A stretch of 24,374 nucleotides of DNA, from assembly GCA_003427395.1 (NCBI GenBank), contig BFEA01000251.1, forward strand, positions 356,879-381,252. Direction: 5' to 3'. This document shows positions 11,517-20,860 of the stretch, in pieces. Both the position numbers and the translations under genes were made by a program. The DNA comes from Chara braunii (taxonomy: Eukaryota; Streptophyta; Charophyceae; Charales; Characeae). The notes beneath the pieces are model-generated. The model saw only the letters and a list, made by a program, of their open reading frames with translations, was not told the origin of the DNA and did not search any database. How positions within the stretch are numbered: position 1 is the stretch's first letter; each line of letters opens with the position of its first letter.

Positions 11517-12506
11517 NNNNNNNNNNNNNNNNNNNNNNNNNNNNNNNNNNNNNNNNNNNNNNNNNNNNNNNNNNNNNNNNNNNNNNNNNNNNNNNNNNNN
11601 NNNNNNNNNNNNNNNNNNNNNNNNNNNNNNNNNNNNNNNNNNNNNNNNNNNNNNNNNNNNNNNNNNNNNNNNNNNNNNNNNNNNNNNNNNNNNNNNNNNN
11701 NNNNNNNNNNNNNNNNNNNNNNNNNNNNNNNNNNNNNNNNNNNNNNNNNNNNNNNNNNNNNNNNNNNNNNNNNNNNNNNNNNNNNNNNNNNNNNNNNNNN
11801 NNNNNNNNNNNNNNNNNNNNNNNNNNNNNNNNNNNNNNNNNNNNNNNNNNNNNNNNNNNNNNNNNNNNNNNNNNNNNNNNNNNNNNNNNNNNNNNNNNNN
11901 NNNNNNNNNNNNNNNNNNNNNNNNNNNNNNNNNNNNNNNNNNNNNNNNNNNNNNNNNNNNNNNNNNNNNNNNNNNNNNNNNNNNNNNNNNNNNNNNNNNN
12001 NNNNNNNNNNNNNNNNNNNNNNNNNNNNNNNNNNNNNNNNNNNNNNNNNNNNNNNNNNNNNNNNNNNNNNNNNNNNNNNNNNNNNNNNNNNNNNNNNNNN
12101 NNNNNNNNNNNNNNNNNNNNNNNNNNNNNNNNNNNNNNNNNNNNNNNNNNNNNNNNNNNNNNNNNNNNNNNNNNNNNNNNNNNNNNNNNNNNNNNNNNNN
12201 NNNNNNNNNNNNNNNNNNNNNNNNNNNNNNNNNNNNNNNNNNNNNNNNNNNNNNNNNNNNNNNNNNNNNNNNNNNNNNNNNNNNNNNNNNNNNNNNNNNN
12301 NNNNNNNNNNNNNNNNNNNNNNNNNNNNNNNNNNNNNNNNNNNNNNNNNNNNNNNNNNNNNNNNNNNNNNNNNNNNNNNNNNNNNNNNNNNNNNNNNNNN
12401 NNNNNNNNNNNNNNNNNNNNNNNNNNNNNNNNNNNNNNNNNNNNNNNNNNNNNNNNNNNNNNNNNNNNNNNNNNNNNNNNNNNNNNNNNNNNNNNNNNNN
12501 NNNNNN
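11517..12506. other. Assembly gap, 990 Ns
   Basis: An unbroken run of N. Open frames that cross it are meaningless. The contig to its right begins with the same bases as position 1 of the window. Confidence 1.
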
Positions 12507-14093
12507 ACTCAGTCAGAACACAATGGCAGTACAGATAGGGGCTAATATCTGGGTTTATAGAGGGAAAACAACAATTACCTTTCAATTCCCTGCCTCCAGA
12601 AGTCCTCCTTAGTTCCGGCAGAGCTCCCGCAATCGGTGGGGCGAGCCTTCCGTCCGGGTTCGTCCTTTCTTCCTCTGCCCTCGTTTGCGCTCCCTCTCTT
12701 GCTTTCACCGAGACTCGTTCGACCAGTATTAGACTGCAGCCAGCAAGGACACCGCCACCGCATCGCCCACCGGTCTGTGCCGTCTCCAAAAAAAAGTTCG
12801 ACCGGGACCAACTAGTAGACGATTCGATTAGTCCTCGCCCCTATACCCGAGTCCGCCGCGCGACGTGCACGACATAGGCAGCCGTATTGCTACGGCCTTC
12901 CCCTATAGCGCCGCAATCCCCTTGAGTGCACCCGGCGCAAAACTGCGCCAGGTTCATCCCCTTTTTCACCCCTTTGCCACCCTGGCTCCGTTCCCATTTT
13001 GCCTGGCAGCGTCCTCACAGCCACGGCCTGCCTTCTCGTCTGTCACCACCCCGTCATCCTCCCTCGCTTGGCACAATAGCCGACAACCGCTGGGCCCCCT
13101 CCGCTCGGTAGGCCGTCGCCACAACCTCCCCTACACTACTCAGAGCCCATCGCCCCCTCGGACTCCCAACGGTCAAACCCCTACTCAGACAGTTGGCCGC
13201 GGTACTGAGGGTGCGGCCTGCTCTAAGGCCTAGCCTAGAGCACGGGCCTCGATGAACTAGCCCCGGTCCGGCCGCAGTGGCAACGACGCCTACTCCAATA
13301 AGGAGTCTGACGACCGTCGTGGGGGAAGGGTTCTGCGCTGCTGGCCCTCACAGTCCGCAGCCCGCCCCGATGCATATCCCGCCATCCCTCGTGCCACAGC
13401 GGGCACGCACACATTCAAAACACCTTACGGCAGATCGTGGTTGCCGAGTGGCACATCCCCCGCGGCAATCCCATCGGTCTAAACTCCCATGCAAGACAAG
13501 CAAAGGGATTTTTGCCCGGCATCCCGGCCCTCGCGGGAACCCGTAGGTCAAACCCAAAAGCAGCGCACTCGACCCTCGACCTCGACCCCTGAACCCCTCA
13601 GATAAAAGTCCGACGTCGTAACAAATAGTGTTAGGCTCAAGTCTGGGTCCAGTTTCGATGGAAGCCTAGATAAACGGGCACCGCGCGACGAGCCAACCTA
13701 CCGAGACACCCTCAGAAGTCGCATAGCCGTCAAGTCGTCCTCCGCACGTACGCACAGGTCACAGGCAGGCGCATCAAGCATCGAGGCATAACTCCCTTAA
13801 CCCTTGTTTAATCAGAAGAACATAAAACTCTGGCCAGCGATCACGCCGACTCTTCAGTCATCAGCAATAAAAAGACCACACGCACCTCAACTCTGCGCGC
13901 CCTACTGGCCTGTGACTCCGCGCACACTCAGGTAGCGCGTGGTTACGACTCGCAGTCAATACCCTGTGCGCGCCTCCCACCCGGACAAGGACCTAAACTC
14001 CTTCCCGCGCGCACGCCGTCGGCGGGCGACACTGCACTTGCGCAACCTGCAAAAAACACGCCAAATACCCTTGTAAGGGTATTTGGTACGACA
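12507..14093 (-). repeat. Part of the 5' LTR directly matching the left LTR
   Basis: This is the directly comparable half of the 5' LTR. It matches 1-142 and then 2385-3828, missing the 2242-bp segment. Small indels are visible: it lacks three bases near 13570 and has four extra near 13943. These account for the net one-base offset at the right edge. Confidence 0.9.
14061..14086. repeat. Perfect 12-bp-arm palindrome at LTR edge (right copy)
   Basis: Identical to 3796-3821, again ending seven bases from the LTR terminus. Confidence 0.9.
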
Positions 14094-14582
14094 CCATATT
14101 GGGGTAAATAATAAAACTTGCATCTCATACAACATGTATATGGTGTATTGTTCTCAGTACAAACATTACACCAGTGGAACACATGTGAATGCCAATATCA
14201 ACGTTGCAATCAAAGGGTGATCTGAGTAAGGGTCGTATGCAAAACATTACTTACTCTGTTTGTTCGATCAACCCGCCTTGTGCGTCAAGGTGACATTTTA
14301 TGGAAGTACTTTCTGTAGTGATACTTGTTTTTTAGAAACCTGTGATGCTACTTCTTCTTGTTTTTTTTTTATGGTCATGTTTTCAAAGACTTCCGTTTTG
14401 GTGAGTATATCCATAACCTGAGTATCAGAAAAAAATAACATGATGACACACAAAAGTGGAGCGACACAGAACATCAGTATGACCACTGCGCAAGGATGAT
14501 ACACAAAAATCGAGAAACTGTCCACATTCATTGAAAATTTTTGAAAAGATCAACATTCATTGAAAAATTTTGCAAAAGGCTA
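14094..14582. other. Flank of the retrotransposon, no gene seen
   Basis: Unrelated to the sequence after the left LTR copy, as expected for the outer flank of an insertion. AT-rich. A 29-base direct duplication sharing ACATTCATTGAAAA starts at 14524 and 14553. No coding signal is recognised. The target-site duplication cannot be checked because the other end of the element is outside the window. Confidence 0.5.
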
Positions 14583-15034
14583 GGCTACAAGAGTGGTCTG
14601 GGTCCACTTGTCCAACCGGACCAAAAAAAGAAAAAATAATTAATGTGACGCACATGCAGAGGTGCGTGCGGAGATGGTGAGAAAGAAAGAGAGGAAATTG
14701 ACACACACGAGAAGCAGCAGCATGAGTAAGGTCCAATCCGCATCAATGGATGGATGAACCAACAACTAATGAATGACCAACCTGGCCTAGACCTAGGCCG
14801 GAGAGATATACCGGCCTTGGCCCATGTGAGAGTAACCCGATACCGGACCAAGGTTAAGCCGACAACCTGAAACAGGTCCGGCCTCACTGCTGGGCTGAAG
14901 GGTACCGCTACATGATCCTCGAACCTGTAAATGGATCAAGCAATCCATCAACACACTATCCACAGAAATAGCGGAAACCTGGAGGAGCGGCAAAGAAACA
15001 ATCCTAAATGCGGAGCAAGCTCTGTGCAGAAAAA

Positions 15035-15166
15035 AGATGTAATGCAGACTAAGCCTCAAGCCTAATCTATATAACAATATGTTGTCTGAATCGGCCCAAA
15101 AGATGTAATGCAGACTAAGCCTCAAGCCTAATCTATATAACAATATGTTGTCTGAATCGGCCCAAA
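15035..15166. repeat. 66-bp tandem duplication, two identical units
   Basis: Units 15035-15100 and 15101-15166 both begin AGATGTAATGCAGACTAAGC and end TCGGCCCAAA. The identity indicates a recent duplication or an assembly effect. Confidence 0.95.
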
Positions 15167-15174
15167 AAGCAGAA

Positions 15175-15240
15175 AAATGTCTGACCTGTATCGGCCAAGA
15201 AAGAGACAAATGTCTGACCTGTGTAGGCCAAGAAAGAGAA
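15175..15240. repeat. 33-bp tandem repeat, two units
   Basis: Units starting AAATGTCTGACCTGT at 15175 and 15208 differ at a few positions. A third truncated start lies at 15241. The unit is half the length of the neighbouring 66-bp unit. Confidence 0.85.
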
Positions 15241-15958
15241 AAATGTATCCTTCGCCAATGTGGCTGAGCATAAGTTAGGGATGGGTGGAAGGGCGACAAG
15301 TACAACTCTCAGAGTAAACTCCAAGGGGGTACCCACAAAACTATATGAAACATCATCAGGCTCAGAGGGAGGATAACAGCACGACACCAGGCTCAATCAA
15401 AACCGTCAAACGGGCACCGCCAGCTGAAAGGAAAAGGGCACTCACACAAGGGAGTACACAAGTGAGCCTGGAAGGATAGGGGGCTATGCCGGCATAGATA
15501 TATGGCCAAGGGCTTTGAGCAAAGAAAAACATACACTCCAGAGGAGGGCGTGCAACGTAGGGTAAGGCAGAAGGGCGGCAGACAAACACACCCACATGGT
15601 CAGGGAAAACAAGGGGCACTGGAGGGTAAACTCGAGGATGGTCAATAGATGGGAAAGATGGGAACTATGTGGCCAAACAAGTGAAGTAGTCCAACTGATG
15701 AGTCTCCAGACTGAAGTCGAGTCGAAGTAGCCAAGATGAAGTAGGAGTAGCTTAGAAACCGAATAGAAGCCCGAAACACTGCGACAGGTACTCTGGTACT
15801 GAACAGGAGCACTGAGGGCGAAGGTCGAATGTAGAAGCCGGATATAAAAGTTGAATGAAGAAGTCGAATGTAGAAGACAAATGTAGAAGTCGAAACCGGG
15901 AGCTGTTGCATAAGTGTCCAAGAATGGTAAATTATAGAGAGTGTATAGGGCATATAGG

Positions 15959-17447
15959 TCAGTCTCTATAGTGAAAAGGAAGTCGATGGGTACCCTGAGG
16001 TCGAGAGGAATCAATTGTAACAACAGGAGGAACCATATCCACGTGGGAAGGGGGACCTGAGGCAGGTGCCGGTGGAGCTGGAGGCCCCATCGATGGAGGA
16101 GGGGGAATGTTAGTGGTCGCTGAAGTGGATGGGTCAACAGAAGGACGAGAAGTAGGAGGGGAGGATGATGAAGGGGAAGGAAAAGCGCAATCATAAGCAC
16201 ACACGAAAGTCATAGCATGCTTCAAGTGCTTGAGAGGTTCTCAAGTAGACTCCTTGTCAGGGTTACCCTTCCATCGAACGAGATACTCGACGACGTCGAC
16301 GCGAGAAGGGTCATCATCAGTCATACGCCGGGATGCGATGTCAGAGACGACAATCGCCTTGTGACCCTCAATGATGATGGGAGAGGGGCGAGGGTAAGGT
16401 CGACCGTGGAACTCAAGGGGAGACCGTTTGAAGGGGAACAATAGAGATACATGAAATACATCATGTAGGTTAGCGCGATACATGGAATCGGGGAACTTCA
16501 ATTTGAAGCTCACTGGACAGTCATGATTATGTCCGACGGGTGAAAGAATAGTGCATGGACCAATATATCGACGTCTGAATTTTCGAAGCGTGTCGACTTC
16601 GAGTTGGAAGTGACGTGCGTCGACAAGGACTTCGTCGCCAACTTTGAAGGGGTGGTCGATGAGAGAACGGTTGGCGCTAGTAGTCATGCGAGTCTGGGAG
16701 TCGGCAATGCTCTTGCGAGCGTTGCTGAGGATCTCATCCATCTCCTTAACCCAGTCATCAAGGGCGGGGCATTTAGCGTCGGGATCGATCCAAGATGGAC
16801 GAAGGAGATCATATGGGATATGAGGGTGATATCCCAAGTCACAGTAGTAAGGAGACATGCCAGTAGCTGGTGAAATAACGTGGTTATAAGCAATCTCGGC
16901 ATGGGCGAGATGAAGGTCCCAATCAGAGTCATTCTCAACAAATTTCTTGAGGATATTCCCAAGAGTTTTGTTGGTGACCTCGGTCTGTCCGTCTGACCAT
17001 GGATAGTAAGAAGAGGAAAAGTGAAGCTGAGAGTCGTAGATCTCGTGGAGTCCACGCCAAAAGTGAGAAGTGAAGCAGGGGTCACGGTTAGAGACAATAC
17101 TAGTAGGAAGACCGTGATGAATGACGATGCGGTTGAAATATAATGAGCCGATGTCTTTAGCTGAGCTAGCATACTTGCAAGGGAGGAAGTGAGCATGCTT
17201 AGTCATCCGACAGACAATAACAAAGATGACTTCGTGGCCTCGTGGGGTAGGGGGACGAGGAGGATCCATGAAGTCCATGGAGACAGAAGTTCAACGCTAA
17301 GTAGGAATAGGTAAGGGCTGAAGAAGACCGTCTGGGGGATGATTGGTAATATTGGCCTCTTGGCAGGTCTTGCACGTGCGGACACACTCCTTAACGAAGG
17401 CACGACGATGCCTCCAATGGCAATGACGGTAGAAGCGGTCAGGGCAT
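15959..17447 (-). pseudogene. pol: Chromovirus integrase with chromodomain (broken)
   Basis: Integrase inserts the element cDNA into nuclear DNA; the C-terminal chromodomain of chromoviruses steers this to marked chromatin. On the minus strand a zinc-binding HHCC module is visible at about 17440-17350 (HWRH...CVRTCKTC). The DDE core follows, with Asp in SMDFM, Asp in SNRDPCF and Glu in SDGQTEV. Next come a GPY/F-like block (RYIGPCTIL), the typical VFHVSLL phrase, and a chromodomain (VEYLVRWKG...EPLKHLKHA). A proline- and serine-rich tail ends at 15959. Stops interrupt it at 17291-17293, 17297-17299 and 16241-16243. The last falls where the chromodomain Trp is expected, in the same frame as the rest. 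The catalytic triad itself appears preserved. It is joined almost directly to the RT thumb, without RNase H between them. Confidence 0.9.
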
Positions 17448-17769
17448 CCTCATGAGCCGGGGTCCAATGAAACGGTAGGCATCCCCGGGTCAAAGGGGTA
17501 AGTTGGGTAGTATACTTCGCATAGTTTTTAAGAAAATGACAATAGTAGTTGGTCAACCCAAGGAAAGTACATAATGCAGGAAGAGAGGTAGGAGTGGGTC
17601 AGTCGACAATGGACTGAATCTTCGAGTCGTCCATGTGGAGTCCGTGCTCGGAGATCTGATGCCCCAGGAAGTCGACCTTGGGTTGAGCGAAGCGGCATTT
17701 GGAGAGCTTCGCATAAAACTCATGGTCGCGTAATCGCTGGAGGACAGTGCGAAGTTGGATCAGATGCTC

Positions 17770-17777
17770 CTCTAAGG
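17770..17777. repeat. Target-site duplication, left copy, of the MITE
   Basis: CTCTAAGG. It matches 18136-18143 (CTTTAAGG) with one C-to-T difference. Removing the insert and one copy restores the RT reading frame phrase RTLEEHL, which supports this as the true target. Confidence 0.9.
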
Positions 17778-18005
17778 CTGTGTAGCATCGTGTTCAGGTT
17801 CGGTCACCGTTCGGGACCGAACGCGAACGAGCGCTGAAACTTTCCGAACGCGAACGTAAAAAATTTATAAAAAAAAAAAAAAAACAAGTTCTCCAGAAAA
17901 TCTGAAAACAATATATGTGATGTAAAATAATAATACAAGCAACTTTTGCCTTGGAGGTATGGTCAAATTCGTAACCAAACTCGAGTTAAAAATAAAAAAC
18001 CAAAA

Positions 18006-18040
<35 letters not shown>

Positions 18041-18135
18041 TGTTTGACCGAACACGTTCGGGTGACGTTCGGTCGAACACCCGAACATGTTCGGACGTTC
18101 GGAAAAGCTCCGAACATGTTCGGTGTGCTATACAA
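17778..18135. mobile_element. hAT-like MITE inserted in reverse transcriptase
   Basis: A 358-bp non-coding insert with 8-bp flanking duplications, the length typical of the hAT superfamily. Termini are weak inverted repeats: CTGTGTAGCA at the left and, read in reverse, TTGTATAGCA at the right (8 of 10 match). Subterminal zones carry many copies of TTCGG/CCGAAC on both sides, the kind of clustered motif hAT transposases bind. The middle holds an A-run near 17868 and a T-run near 18010, which could pair in a stem. There is no transposase, so it would need one supplied in trans. The superfamily call rests on duplication length and architecture, not on a sequence match. Confidence 0.8.
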
Positions 18136-18143
18136 CTTTAAGG
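18136..18143. repeat. Target-site duplication, right copy, of the MITE
   Basis: CTTTAAGG, one substitution away from the left copy. The original CTCTAAGG spells the expected RT codons on the minus strand, so the right copy carries the mutation. Confidence 0.9.
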
Positions 18144-18850
18144 TACGACTATATACCAGGATCTCGTCAATGTAGACTAGAATCGAGTCCTCAATAAGGT
18201 CTTGGAACATCGTGTTCATAACCATCTGGAAGGTGGCAGGGGCAATTATGGAGACCGAAAGGCATAACGGTAAACTCGTAGTGCCCAAAACGGGAACGGA
18301 AACCAGTCGTAGGTTGGTCCTCCTTGGCTACGTGGATCTTGTGATATCCGCTATGGAGATTGATCTTCATGAAAAAATGGTGGCCGGAGAGGCGGTCAAA
18401 CAGATCATCCATACGGGGCGTAGGATAATTGTTTCTGACCGTATAGTCGTTGAGACCACGGTAGTCGAGGCAGAGGCGGAGGGTGTCGTCCTTCTTGCGA
18501 TCGAAGAGGACAAGTGTATTCCATGGGGACGTACTCGGTTTGTTGAAGCCCTGACGAACCAGCTCATCAATTTGGCGTTTACGTTCCTGCGCTTCGGGGA
18601 CCGAGAGGCAATATAGGGCGCGATGCTGAATACGGTAGTTAGGTTCGAGCTGGATGTGGTGCTCGATATCGCGCATAGGAGGGATGCTGCTATAAGAAAC
18701 AAATGTAGGGAAAACATCACGATACTCGTGAAGGAGGGCAGCAACGCTAGGCTGAAAAGTGGATACGAGGTTGTCAAACTCCTCGACACCAGCAACATCT
18801 TAAGCAGGTATGTGAATAGGTACCGATGGGGCCTCTATGGTAAGGGATGC

Positions 18851-19922
18851 AACAAGGTGAGATGAGCTTGAAGGAGGATGAGGAGGCTGAAGGATTAGGA
18901 GGCTCGGGGGGCTTGGGGAGTGGTGGGTCGAGCTCGAGTAACTCAGCGTCCTGATGCATGAAGTTACAGATAAGGAGATCTATGATGTCGACAATGTAAA
19001 GTTCAGCATCAGACCGATGAAGGATGTGGTGGAACTAAGTAGGTGTTAAGATGACGACATTGACAGGAAAGGGGGATGTAGAGTCCGATTTGCCCAACAA
19101 TGGAATACCGTATTGCTTCTCATCCTTGGCGTCGAGGACGAGGTCGTTGTGGATCCAATTGAGACCAGAATGGGCGAACTGATGGGAGTAGGCGGTGCCA
19201 AGAACAAGGTCGTATAAAATTTCCATTACGTCGAAGGTCCACTGGTCATGGAACCAAGGGGCCTTGCGAAGGCTATGGGGCATCCGCACGGGAAGGAGAT
19301 TGGGAGATCAGGCACCACACAATCGACGAAGGACTTAGCCTGATTGTCACCAAGTGTAACGGTTACGGTAGAAGAGTAGGCGGATGTATAAAGAGATGCC
19401 TCCTTAACTACACGAGGATGAATGAAGTCGCCAGTAGAACCAGAGTCTCATAGTATGCGATACACTCTAGTAGAGGTCCCTAGGCGTACTGAAATAATCG
19501 GTATTGTGCAATCGAGATTGTGCAGGCGCTGAGACATCGAAGATAGGGTATGCTCTCTGAGGCGGAGATGTTCCTTATGGACCTTAACGCACTCGAGGTC
19601 CAGGAAGTCGATGATATCCTCAGCTGCGACAAGGGAAGCACTGCAGCGGGCCATGCGTAGAGCACGCCTAGTAGAAAGACGAGGAGGAGGAGGATCACGA
19701 GAGACGCCAGGCGAAGAAGGGGAGGGTGCACCAACGCCCCTAGGATCAACCAGCGGTGAGGTCAGGCCCGAGTCCACAGAAAGAGCAGCAAGCGGCGCGA
19801 AGGTAGAATCGCGAGTGGGTATGCCTGGTACTGTAGGAGGATTTAGGGGACGAGAGATCGCCGTTAGGTGGCTACGGCGCTGGAGGTCGAAACGGGGGGG
19901 TCAGGCTAAGAGAGAAGGTTAG
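18851..19922 (-). pseudogene. pol: Chromovirus aspartic protease region and linker
   Basis: The protease cleaves the Gag-Pol polyprotein during particle maturation. The minus strand carries the retropepsin active-site phrase DSGSTG at 19447-19430, followed by DFIHP, as in Ty3/gypsy proteases. It is preceded by a charged segment (about 19680-19460) and by a TGA at 19448-19450 directly before the active site. Downstream the reading continues in broken frames, including 19289-19035, toward the RT lead-in. I see no clear second conserved protease block. The position between gag and RT fits the usual gag-PR-RT order. Confidence 0.7.
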
Positions 19923-19963
19923 AAGATGTCTCTATTTTCATGTTATTTTCAGCTGCTTTAGAC

Positions 19964-20690
19964 GGGCGTGAGGTACTTGGATGGGAAAACCTGAAACTGC
20001 TTTCAGAAGCTTCAGCCACTTCAAGTCATTTAAGAGGTTTCAGATTTCCACATGAAGCTCCTGTAATGGCTAGAAGTGGCTGAAGCTTTTGAAAGCGGTT
20101 TCAGGTCCCCCCATCCAAACATTTCGATGGGGGGACGTGAAACCGCTTTCAGAAGCTTTAGCCACTTCATATCATTTCAGAGGTTTCAGGTCTCCCCACC
20201 TGAAACTCGTGAAATGTTCTGAAGTGGATGAAAATCTTAAAGCGGTTTCAGATGTCCCCATCCAATCATTTGGATGGGGGGATCTGAAACGTTTTTCAGA
20301 AGCTTCAACCACTTCATATCATTTCAGAGGTTTCAAGTCTCTCCATCTGAAACTCCTGAAATAATATGAAATGGCTGAAAATCTGAAAACGGTTTCAGAT
20401 ACCCCCATCCAACCATTTGGATGGGAGGACCTGAAACCGCTTTCAGAAGCTTCAGCCACTTTAGATCATGTCAGAGGTTTCATGTTTCCCCATCTAAAAC
20501 TTCTGGAATAATGTGAAGTTGCTGAAAATCTGAAAGTGGTTTGAGATGCATCAATCCAACCATTTGGATGAGGGGGACATGAAACCACTTTCAGAAGCTT
20601 CAGCCACTTCAGGTTTTTTTCAGAGGTTTCAGGCCTCCCCACCTGAAACTCCTGAAATGACTTAAAGTGACCCACAACAACGTTGAATCA
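19964..20690. repeat. 147-bp-period array of alternating inverted repeats
   Basis: The landmark CCATCCAA..ATTTGGATGG recurs with CCATCC near 20111, 20258, 20405 and 20552, a period of 147 bases. An earlier half-copy has GATGG at 19980. Each unit is two inverted halves of about 73 bases. One half carries GAAACCGCTTTCAGAAGCTT and the other TGAAAGCGGTTTCAGAT. Hairpin centres alternate at the CCAACCATTTGG junction and at a TTTCAGGT...ACCTGAAA core near 20190. About five units are present and they are clearly diverged. The array separates the gag zinc knuckle from the protease of the chromovirus, so it was probably inserted or expanded there. No coding role is apparent. Confidence 0.88.
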
Positions 20691-20860
20691 AAACAAAAAC
20701 AGACAAAAAAAAAATAAAGAAAAAAAACGTAAAATTTGACCCCCAAACCACTTGTAACTCCTGAAATGGCATGAAGTGTCTGCAGGTCATCCCAGTGATT
20801 TCAGACCTCTGCTAACAGATTTCAGGATCTTTGATTCTGAAATTTCAGGAGGTCGTTAAC
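20691..20860. repeat. Decayed edge of the 147-bp array
   Basis: An A-rich stretch (20685-20730) is followed by phrases such as CTCCTGAAATGGCATGAAGTG and TTTCAGACCTCT that resemble array halves but are spaced irregularly. CCACTTGT occurs at both ends of this part (about 20747 and 20859). Confidence 0.5.

Larger units (their letters stand above)
9075..14093 (-). repeat. 5' LTR of the giant-LTR retrotransposon (contains N gap)
   Basis: On the minus strand it starts TGTCGTACC at 14093 and ends GCTCGACA at 9075, giving a TGTCG/CGACA terminal inverted repeat. The outer part (12507-14093) is the direct match to 1-142 plus 2385-3828. The inner part (9075-11516) corresponds to sequence left of the window in the other LTR and cannot be compared here. 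The length is 5019 bases including 990 Ns, which is very long for an LTR. Linking the two ends across the gap is inference from the PBS, the termini and the direct-repeat layout. No core promoter or polyadenylation signal could be fixed with confidence. Confidence 0.65.
14583..15958. other. Region between flank and integrase tail, no assigned gene
   Basis: It lies downstream of the chromovirus integrase on the minus strand, so it may hold its 3' untranslated region and LTR. I could not find a matching copy upstream of gag. The long open minus-strand frames are low-complexity or built from the tandem repeats at 15035-15240. A degenerate short repeat near GTCGAATGTAGAAG recurs at 15820-15900. 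Confidence 0.4.
17448..18850 (-). pseudogene. pol: Ty3/gypsy reverse transcriptase, interrupted and inactive
   Basis: RT copies element RNA into cDNA. The minus strand shows the gypsy hallmarks in order: an acidic lead-in HEYRDVFP, QIDELVRQGF.KPSTSPW, LRLCLDYRGLND, the motif A region, FGHYEFTVMPFGL, APATFQMVMN, the motif C region, and the connection LSKCRF...VDFLGHQIS followed by FLGLTNYY. Defects visible here: motif A reads KINL where KIDL is usual (codon at 18359-18361). Motif C reads YIDE where YIDD is usual (18163-18165). An extra T near 18247 shifts the frame between FGL and APATFQ. A stop lies at 17599-17601, and another just before the domain near 18805. A 358-bp MITE sits between YSRTL and EEHLIQLR. 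Two catalytic positions are changed, so activity is very unlikely. The domain is followed by integrase instead of RNase H. Confidence 0.92.

Noticed and set aside
11437-12789. Long open frames on both strands (up to 450 codons)
   Set aside because: They are open only because they cross the N run; the real sequence at their ends resembles no protein.
14793-15305. 170-codon minus-strand open frame with internal repeats
   Set aside because: Its repeated phrases are just the 66-bp and 33-bp DNA repeats translated, and no domain is visible.
15820-15900. CRISPR-like short repeats (GTCGAATGTAGAAG variants)
   Set aside because: Units are degenerate and contiguous without spacers, and the genome is eukaryotic.
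15484-16200. 238-codon minus-strand open frame rich in Leu and Pro
   Set aside because: It is the wrong frame over the integrase tail and the following repeats; the true frame there continues the chromodomain.
16604-16873. Plus-strand open frame opposite integrase
   Set aside because: Antisense shadow of the integrase coding frame.
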